From contig JANBQS010000046.1 of NCBI GenBank assembly GCA_027577415.1, positions 1-46,145 of the forward strand: 46,145 nucleotides of DNA, read 5' to 3'. Origin of the DNA: Coemansia sp. RSA 922. Taxonomy: Eukaryota > Kickxellomycota > Kickxellomycetes > Kickxellales > Kickxellaceae. Made by a program: the position numbers and the translations under genes. This document shows, in pieces, positions 39,974 through 46,145 of this stretch; within the stretch, counting starts at the first letter, position 1; every line of letters starts with the position of its first letter. The notes beneath the pieces were generated by a model. The model was not told the origin of the DNA. It searched no databases and saw nothing but the letters and a program-made list of their open reading frames with translations.

Positions 39974-41974
39974 TCACAGTGCCAAAAGCGCCAAGGAGCC
40001 GATGACACACCATGCAAGCAGTCCAGTAGTCAGCGTAGTTGCCACAACATAGACTTGGCTCCACACACCAACCAGCTCTGGCAGCGCAGTCTGGTCGGTA
40101 TTCGCACCATCTGACAAGTTCTCAGATTGTTCGGTGAACTGAGACGGCTCAGCAACGTTCAATACCGGCGATGCAGCTGGCGAATCAAGTAACTCGGGTT
40201 CGGAATCGCTGGAGCTACTTTCGTCATCAACTAAGTGAGACGCAGCGCTCCACCGCATCTGAGCCATCGAAAGCAGCAGCCGCAAAAGATGGTCGCCGTC
40301 CAAGTACCAGGCAGGGATGGCGTTAAGCAAGCAGAAGGCCAGCGAGAATGACAAGATATACTGGAATATCGCCTCTGTCCACGATGGCAGGCGGCAAGAA
40401 AGCCAGCGCCACCTGGGTCGAAGCGAGCTGACTTGCATATCGAGCCACAGGGCCTTTGGCGAGCCTACATATACGAGAACCTCGCCGTTCTTGCCCTCGT
40501 CGCCATATGGATGGTAGTAAAGGCGGAGCACGCGGCTCTCTGGGTACGGCGAGCTGGGCAGTACGCACATGTGATGGCCCTGGTTGCCGCCAGCGCTTTT
40601 GGTACTATCGTGTCCCTTACGGCCAAAGAGAGTCTGCCTGCCTCCAGCGTTGCTAGAGCTGTTGGCGCAGTCCGTATCCAATTGACAGCGAGTCGCGCTA
40701 GCCCGAGCCAAAGTGCTCCGCAAGTCAAAGCACATGGGCGGCGGCACTAGCGACAGTGGTCGGCGATATTGCTCAAAGCAGAATATGTTGGCGTCAGGAC
40801 TCTCGCCCAACGGGAACTGGGGAGATATTTCGCAGCACAGTCCATCGTCGACGTTATCAGCCACTTGCGCGCAAAAGCCAGCAGTTGCAGTCTCGGTGTT
40901 GGTCTTTGTGTTGGTCAGTACACTGGACCAGCGCGCAATAGGCGAGCTTCCAAACCGGCCGTCGCTTTGCATATAATCTGGCGACAAGTATGACACGTTT
41001 CCAACAGGTGCGCGCAGCTCAACGTCGTCGACTCTGTAGATTGTGCTGAGCAGCGAGATCCGGCCAAAGAGCGGCGATGACTGGGCGACATCAACTACTA
41101 CAACACCAGTATCGGCGCGCATCCACCCCGAGTGGCTAAAGGCCCAGCCTAGACCGCCCGAGTGCACTAGAAGCCAAGCCAGTAGTGCCGTGACGGCGTT
41201 GTGCCACACGCCAGCGCACACGATACGTAGCTGCTGAGTGGGCGGCGCCTGCTCCAATTTGTCCCTGGGCAGGTCGACAAAGGCGCCGGGATACACGCCC
41301 ATGACAAACAACCCAAAGCTGCGCAAGCGGATGTTAGCGCGCGCTGCTGCAAGGGCGTGGCCCAGCTCATGAACAACAGCACATATGATAAGCGACAGCA
41401 AGTAGTACCATAGGTGGCCCAGTGGCATGGTGACTCCTGGAATGACCGGGCGTAGCCACTGCGCATCAGGCTTCGAGTCTGCCAACAGGCGTCTCTGGAG
41501 GCGAGTGGTATCAGCCAGTGGTGCTGCTGTCGAGGCAGTAGTATTCTGAGAACCAGGTGCCCCTGTTAGCCACGCATCGCTGACTGGAGTCCATGCGAGC
41601 ATCGGCCACTGCAGTAGGCTCCAAGTTGAACCAAACCCGAGTCGCGCGACTATCGCCATTGCAATCTGCGCCCCAGCGATGGCCAACAGGGCAAGACAGA
41701 GAAGCATGCTGGCCACTGCAGCAACGACACCCACACTGTAAAATGCGTCGACTGTCTTGGCCATCAGTGGGACTCGCCCAGTCAAACTGTGGGTCCACGC
41801 CATCACTGTGTCGTTCAGGGCCGTGGTAGTCAAGCGCAGGTGCAGCGGCGAGACTAGCTCCACTGAGACCCACCGCCACTCTGCGCCCTTCCTGTACGCA
41901 TGTACTAGCCTGACAACAGCGTTTATCGCCACCCAGACACCGACAAAGCCGAGCAGCGACTGCACATTGTCCAT
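39974..41974 (-). CDS. Site-2 protease (membrane zinc metalloprotease, M50 family)
   Basis: 666 residues with several membrane segments. HELGHALA (about residues 201-208) supplies the zinc ligands and catalytic Glu. The second motif NAIPAWYLDGDH (about 548-559) gives the Asp ligand. Between them is a large Cys-containing luminal loop (CxxVADN..., CCEISP, CFEQY, CFDL, CQLDTDCANS) as in animal and fungal S2P enzymes. The enzyme cuts membrane-anchored transcription factors, as in the SREBP sterol or hypoxia response. The C-terminus has a Ser/Glu-rich segment (DDESSSSDSEPELLDS) before the last membrane segment. It is convergent with P450 2 (63 bp between stops). Confidence 0.9.
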   Translation of the reverse strand: MDNVQSLLGFVGVWVAINAVVRLVHAYRKGAEWRWVSVELVSPLHLRLTTTALNDTVMAWTHSLTGRVPLMAKTVDAFYSVGVVAAVASMLLCLALLAIAGAQIAMAIVARLGFGSTWSLLQWPMLAWTPVSDAWLTGAPGSQNTTASTAAPLADTTRLQRRLLADSKPDAQWLRPVIPGVTMPLGHLWYYLLSLIICAVVHELGHALAAARANIRLRSFGLFVMGVYPGAFVDLPRDKLEQAPPTQQLRIVCAGVWHNAVTALLAWLLVHSGGLGWAFSHSGWMRADTGVVVVDVAQSSPLFGRISLLSTIYRVDDVELRAPVGNVSYLSPDYMQSDGRFGSSPIARWSSVLTNTKTNTETATAGFCAQVADNVDDGLCCEISPQFPLGESPDANIFCFEQYRRPLSLVPPPMCFDLRSTLARASATRCQLDTDCANSSSNAGGRQTLFGRKGHDSTKSAGGNQGHHMCVLPSSPYPESRVLRLYYHPYGDEGKNGEVLVYVGSPKALWLDMQVSSLRPRWRWLSCRLPSWTEAIFQYILSFSLAFCLLNAIPAWYLDGDHLLRLLLSMAQMRWSAASHLVDDESSSSDSEPELLDSPAASPVLNVAEPSQFTEQSENLSDGANTDQTALPELVGVWSQVYVVATTLTTGLLAWCVIGSLALLAL

Positions 41975-42192
41975 TCCCGCTCGCCTCTATTCTTGTGAGT
42001 GCCGGGTTTAAAGAATGTTAAGAATGTTTAATAAGAAATGCCGAGAAATTGAAATGCGCTGTAAATAACAAAAAAGTCCGAGAGGTAAAAAAAAAAAATG
42101 TTCCTCCTGGGCAGATATTTTTCCCCTCAAGATGGGAAGCGAAAAGCCACTCGCAGATTCAGCAGTAGCCTGATCCGCTTATTATTTTTTAT

Positions 42193-42504
42193 TCATGGTT
42201 GATTGCCTTGCAGCATCGGGACCAAGAGTCGCACGATGTCGCATATACTGAGCTCGCTAGTGGATTTGTTGTAGTCGGTGTGAGTGTGTAAGAAGAGATA
42301 AGATAGTTTAGAGAATATACTACTTTGCGAGAAAACAACAAAAGTAGCTTTAAAAGTTAGAACGTACGCAATAATGCAGAGTGAGCCATATCTCCTCTAC
42401 TCGGGAGTGTAGTCCCAAATGCCAAAAACAGCTGTCCTAAAGCCGTTGGCAAACACGCACAAGACTACAACATTGCGCTTGGCAGGGAAGACATACCTGC
42501 GGTT
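42193..42504 (-). pseudogene. Possible small gene or relic on the minus strand, not covered by any long frame
   Basis: From 42504 the minus strand reads an open frame (NRRYVFPAKRNVVVLCVFANG, then FRTAVFGIWDYTPE) with coding-like third positions and a TAG at 42397-42399. The same frame then stays open until TGA at 42193-42195, ending DIVRLLVPMLQGNQP. A TTCTTCTAG acceptor precedes 42504. An ATG at about 42560 with a short frame and a GTGAGA donor would give a 50-residue protein with an unusually short intron of about 32 bp. It could be a small spliced gene, a broken gene or chance. I do not recognise it. Confidence 0.3.
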
Positions 42505-42775
42505 CTAGAAGAAAGCTATGGTCTAATTGTTCTCACTTTCCATATGCTCACAAGTATATACAAGAAAGCAGGCTTTGTCATTCAATAAAAAAAATCATAT
42601 GCCCCTTGTCCAAAGAATGAGAAACCATGCGCACTTTGAAGAATGGTAAAAGTAAAAAAAGTGACAGGTTTATTATAGAAAGGTCACTTCAGAGCAAAGG
42701 TGAAGTAAAAAGAAATGCCCAGATATTTTGTTAAATAAATTGGTCAATCCATATAGAGGAGCCGACTATGTCTAC

Positions 42776-42782
42776 TATAAAA
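42776..42782 (+). promoter_or_regulatory. TATA box of the membrane-protein gene at 42906
   Basis: TATAAAA lies 124 bp before the ATG at 42906, with the spacing seen for other genes in this window. Confidence 0.5.
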
Positions 42783-42905
42783 CAGGCCCGTCCATGGTAA
42801 GGAGGCACCGCTGTCTTTTCTCTCCACTCACTTTCTTATTCTTATTTTTTCACACACGTTTATTTTTAGAACACTATTGTAGCACCAGTTTACCTATTCG
42901 TCGTC

Positions 42906-43625
42906 ATGGGGAAAATTTCAGACCACGAGCAAGGCAGAGTTGCATTCCAGAGAGCCACTCGTATACTAAACATAATTCAGTGTCTGGTCATGATGTTATG
43001 CCAGATATTCATGTGTTTTTACCAGGATTGCCACTACTCCGCAGCCATGTTTACCATCCAGTATTCCAGGCGCATTATCATTTGTATTTGGCTTTTAGTA
43101 CTTATATGGTGCAATGTGGTCAGGTCAGGAAAGTTCAAGGGCCTTTTCCCACTATTCTACTCGAGAAAGAGAAGATACCTATCGTATGGCTTTGTATTCG
43201 CTGCTATTTCTCTATTTACCCTACATGACCCGCTGGTACTGGCCTTGTATCAGGGCTATCAGCAGATGAATCTCAAAGATAGTGAAGCGTGCATTCTCGC
43301 TATACGGCCAGAAATTATGTTGTATTTTATTGCTGGCTGTTGCACTGTATTAATGTCGAATCTCATCACAGGATTGATTTGCTGGCTCTATGTTATGACA
43401 GCGTACAAGGGAAAGAGGGATCCTAAATGCTCAACTTGCGGGCACAGGTCCGTAGCTGCAGACGCTGAACAATGTGAGAGATGTAATGCAAAGTATCCTC
43501 CTGCAAAGGAAGAAGAAGCTGGTCAAAAAGATGAGCAAACACCAGTTAATGGCACTTGCAGTATCTGTAAGAAGCCGTGTCATGCCAGTGCATCAGCACA
43601 TTTTGATTGTGCCTTTAATGTTTGA
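42906..43625 (+). CDS. Membrane protein with four helices and C-terminal Cys pairs (unknown function)
   Basis: 239 residues, single exon. Hydrophobic segments lie at about 19-40 (IIQCLVMMLCQIFMCFY), 55-70 (IIICIWLLVLIWC), 92-112 (YGFVFAAISLFTLH) and 137-160 (IMLYFIAGCCTVLMSNLITGLICWLY). The C-terminus is soluble and charged, with CSTCGH...CERCNAKYPP and CSICKKPC, which look like one or two small zinc ribbons. I do not recognise the family. A role as a membrane-bound regulator is guesswork. The ATG chosen is the first after the TATA box. Confidence 0.75.
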   Translation: MGKISDHEQGRVAFQRATRILNIIQCLVMMLCQIFMCFYQDCHYSAAMFTIQYSRRIIICIWLLVLIWCNVVRSGKFKGLFPLFYSRKRRYLSYGFVFAAISLFTLHDPLVLALYQGYQQMNLKDSEACILAIRPEIMLYFIAGCCTVLMSNLITGLICWLYVMTAYKGKRDPKCSTCGHRSVAADAEQCERCNAKYPPAKEEEAGQKDEQTPVNGTCSICKKPCHASASAHFDCAFNV

Positions 43626-43914
43626 AGTATTCGATATTTGGCTGGATTTTTGGTAGTCTTTATCTTTTTTTCCATTTTTGGCTTCTAGCATTTAGTGACG
43701 TTTTCCCGCAACAAAAAGTATCCGCATAGTACAGTCAGACCTCCAAGCTGATGAATAACCATGGAAACAGACTAGAAAACATAAGCAGAGTGAGATGAAT
43801 ATTTTGTACTCTTTCAGCCGAGTAGTGAAAATAATAGAATATCTATTTTACTACAAGCAAGTTGAATATGAAGAGAAAATTCCGGCTAAACGGTTAATAA
43901 AAGAGAAAGTGATA
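43626..43914. other. Short convergent intergenic region
   Basis: This lies between the 3' ends of the membrane-protein gene and the dehydrogenase gene. No further feature seen. Confidence 0.4.
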
Positions 43915-45237
43915 TTACTCAGCCACAGAGTTGGGCGCGTTGATGCTGTCAAGCACATTGGGCGCATGGGTATTCGTTGCGATTAGAATGTCTGTAAACT
44001 TGCAGAGACGATCTTGCACCTCCACATTCATTGCATCTGGGTGTATAGCCGCCGGTTGCTCACGAGCATAATAGCCACCAGTCTTGCCTTCCAATTCTGG
44101 TGACAACGCCAAGTATACAGAGGTAACAGAGCCTGCTTTTTGGTTAAGCCACATCCAACTAGTAAGGTCGTGGATTCCAGGCAACGACAAGAATGATATG
44201 TTGCGATAAAGGCCAGTGATGACCAAGCCAGGGTGAAAGGCATTGACAGTGATGCCTGATCCGTCCAGCTTGCGGGCCAGCGCATGAGAGTATACCAAAA
44301 GAGCTAGTTTACTTGTCGAGTAATTGATTAGACGATTGAACCGCCACACATCAGTTACCCTGGTATAGTCAATATTACGTACCATACAAGCAGCAATAGA
44401 CGAGGCAATTGTAATCCGTGCACTTCCAGCCATCTTCATAGTATCTACGAGTCTGTCAATAAGCATGTAGTGGCCAACAAAATTTGTCCCAAACTGCGAT
44501 TCTAGTCCATCATAAGTAGTATCATAGTGGTTAAACGCCATACCTGCATTACACACGAGCAAGTTTAACTGCTTGTGGTGTTGCTTAAACTCTGTCACAA
44601 ACCTGTCGATTGACAAGAATGATGCCAAATCAAGCTCCATTAGTTTAAATGAATCCTGGAGCCCTGTAGCCTTTTCCAGTTGGTGTACTGCATTTTGCCC
44701 GCGCTTCAAATCACGACATGCCAGGATTGTTGTGTACCCGGCTCGACCAATTGCCATGGCTGTTTCGTATCCCAAGCCGCCATTGGCGCCAGTTACAATT
44801 GCTACCTTTTTAGGCGCACTAGAAGAGTTCTTGTTGTGTTCGTTGTGTAGGCAATGGGCGCGGATATGCTTGTTTATCTGACTCTCTGCACACACATCAT
44901 TGTCGAAGAGCTGATGTAGGACGCAATACGCCCATTCACAGACACCCAAAACGGCGACTATGAATATCCCTGGGAGCCGTAGTCCATGGTGTATCCAAAG
45001 TCCCGTGGCTTCAAGGTAGTTTATAAAATCCCGCAACCAGTATCTGCCAAACCGCTCCATCATATCGTGAGCTATAGATAATTTAAACTGGGTATAGATA
45101 AAAAAAAGTGTGGAACAAGCCCCGACAATAAGATAAAAGGGAGAAAGTGTGTACATAAAGAAAATATTTTTTCTCACCAGCCCTAGCGTGATTTTTGCAG
45201 TAATCCATGAAGACATTACTGTATAGCTAATATACAT
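43915..45237 (-). CDS. Membrane-anchored short-chain dehydrogenase/reductase
   Basis: 440 residues. About 130 N-terminal residues carry two or three hydrophobic segments (ITLGLVRKNIFFMYTLSPFYLIVGACSTLFFIYTQ; LPGIFIVAVLGVCEWAYCVL) and are not part of the enzyme fold. Then comes a classical SDR: TGANGGLG (about 149-156) for NAD(P), CNAG, IASS and the catalytic YSTSK (about 305-309), with NAFHPGLVITGL after it. The layout is like retinol dehydrogenases and other membrane-bound SDRs that reduce lipid or steroid ketones or aldehydes. The substrate is unknown. The start could be the ATG at 45237 or 45216. Confidence 0.85.
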   Translation of the reverse strand: MYISYTVMSSWITAKITLGLVRKNIFFMYTLSPFYLIVGACSTLFFIYTQFKLSIAHDMMERFGRYWLRDFINYLEATGLWIHHGLRLPGIFIVAVLGVCEWAYCVLHQLFDNDVCAESQINKHIRAHCLHNEHNKNSSSAPKKVAIVTGANGGLGYETAMAIGRAGYTTILACRDLKRGQNAVHQLEKATGLQDSFKLMELDLASFLSIDRFVTEFKQHHKQLNLLVCNAGMAFNHYDTTYDGLESQFGTNFVGHYMLIDRLVDTMKMAGSARITIASSIAACMVRNIDYTRVTDVWRFNRLINYSTSKLALLVYSHALARKLDGSGITVNAFHPGLVITGLYRNISFLSLPGIHDLTSWMWLNQKAGSVTSVYLALSPELEGKTGGYYAREQPAAIHPDAMNVEVQDRLCKFTDILIATNTHAPNVLDSINAPNSVAE

Positions 45238-46145
45238 GTAGTAAATGGCCGTTGTTTGGGTGATAAGCTTGGTAAGAGAAAAAAAGTGACAAATAGTAGT
45301 AATGCCATTATTACCGAATTTTGCAGTGGCAAGCGAGTATATTGCCCATTTACCAATACATGCAAGGCTTGATACAAGAGCAAAGGGTAAATAGCATCAG
45401 TATCGATCAAAGACAGTGACAATGAACAGTGAAGGGCATAGAAGCAAGTATTATATTGGATATAATTTATGTGTTATTTAGCTGCGTTTTAGCACTACTA
45501 CCACAGGGCATAGGTTCATAGGGGTGTGTTGATCTGCTCAGAGCTGTATCTGCATGCAGTTCCAGCGATCATAACCTAGGGAGGAATTGACATCCCTCAA
45601 AAAGGCATACCCCAGGAGCCTGAGCCATCTCTTCTCAAGAGTTCTCTTATCTTCATTATTAGCAAACTACTATTCTATTTATTTTTGTATTTGTGAGTAT
45701 GTAGTATCTAGCTTATTTGGCATCAGCCTAGGGTCACTGTTCTATTGTCTCGTATTAATAAATAATAAAAGCTATAAAAAGTGATGGTAAGAAAACCTAA
45801 GCTAGTGTGCCATGCATGGTCCCTTTTATAAGTAAGGTCGTGGCACAGTAGTGCTAGTCGTAAACATTAAAGGGTCGTCAGATTGGGCGATAAATCAGTC
45901 ACGTGACCGAAATGTGGGATCGCTCGCCGATGCTATGTGTCGATCCTACAAAGAGAAGCAATGAAATGGGGCCCTTGAACTGGTTGCCTGCTTGCATGTT
46001 CCTCGCACTCTTGAGTTGGAACCTGCTGGTCGAGCTCAACCCTTATTCATTAATTGGTCTACAATGAATGTCACGCAGAATTAGTCAAGATCACTGGATC
46101 GGCGAATTGGGCAAGGGTCTGCGGCTTAGCCGCAGTAGAACGTTG
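45238..46145. other. Right-hand end: upstream of the dehydrogenase, E-box, third repeat copy, hairpin
   Basis: No gene is supported. A perfect GTCACGTGAC palindrome is at 45898-45907. From about 45955 to 46069 lies a partial copy of the 3' flank repeat of family B genes (CTTGAACTGGTTGCCTGCTTG, AGTTGGAACCTGCTGGTCGAGCTCAACCCTTATTCATTAATTGG in part). At 46119-46135 is an inverted repeat with 8-base arms, CTGCGGCT and AGCCGCAG. Confidence 0.5.
45955..46069. repeat. 3' flank repeat, copy 3, without an adjacent family B gene
   Basis: It matches the 3' ends of B1 and B2, including the last codons (IHCRPINE then TAA when read on the minus strand). Upstream on that strand the expected family B coding sequence is not seen before the window ends about 75 bases later. 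It could be a relic, or the edge of a gene moved or disrupted by another element. Confidence 0.6.

Larger units (their letters stand above)
41975..42905. other. Divergent upstream region of site-2 protease and a membrane-protein gene; possible unannotated exon
   Basis: AT-rich overall, with one GC-richer, coding-like patch on the minus strand at 42397-42504 (see separate entry). A TATAAAA box for the plus-strand gene is at 42776-42782, about 125 bp before its ATG. Confidence 0.45.

Noticed and set aside
46119..46135. Inverted repeat as a transcription terminator or transposon end
   Set aside because: It is too short and isolated at the window edge; without the flanking sequence neither role can be supported.
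1..46145. CRISPR arrays, rRNA and tRNA genes
   Set aside because: No regularly spaced short repeats, no rRNA-like segments and no T-loop/acceptor pattern of a tRNA were seen by eye.

Overview
This is nuclear DNA of a fungus. It carries a glycogen synthase of the yeast GSY type, a very large MOR2-PAG1/Furry cell-morphogenesis protein, an accessory complex I subunit, microsomal P450s, an UNC93-like carrier, a ZIP metal transporter and a site-2 protease. Introns are few and short, and many genes have one exon. TATA-like boxes commonly lie 105-145 bp upstream of the start codon. The complex I subunit excludes Saccharomyces-type yeasts. The style suggests an early-diverging filamentous lineage, possibly Kickxellomycotina, but that is inference and no marker here proves it.

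Layout. 1-249 is the 3' end of a cysteine-containing protein. 448-8302 is an AT-rich array of six small single-exon genes, all on the minus strand, in units of about 1.2-1.6 kb (family A). 9050-19338 is the huge Furry/MOR2 gene, GC-rich, with one small intron. 19619-22213 holds three more small minus-strand genes (family B). 22566-24932 is glycogen synthase (minus, one intron). 25864-34966 carries a GDSL hydrolase, a small unknown gene, a ZIP transporter, a three-exon complex I gene absent from a simple ORF view (29890-30252, with a GC-AG intron), an UNC93-like carrier and a PPR protein. 35321-35629 is another small orphan gene. 36603-39910 is a tandem P450 pair. 39974-41974 is a site-2 protease. 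42906-43625 is a membrane protein with cysteine pairs, and 43915-45237 is a membrane-anchored short-chain dehydrogenase.

The most notable signal is the set of small minus-strand genes. Family A proteins have a common plan that looks like a degenerate thioredoxin fold (strand-rich, without a CxxC), and their promoters share a GGCGAGCGGC-type element joined to a TATA box. Family B is a second, unrelated family. Both families carry a GAGACTTT element upstream of the TATA box in most members. In family B, two neighbouring genes have 76 identical bases covering the start codon and 5' leader and well conserved 3' flanks, yet their proteins are strongly diverged. In family A the intergenic DNA is also duplicated while the proteins have drifted apart. 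This pattern (conserved regulation, fast-changing coding sequence, repeated tandem duplication) suggests a lineage-specific, co-regulated, rapidly evolving gene system. No function can be assigned from the sequence.
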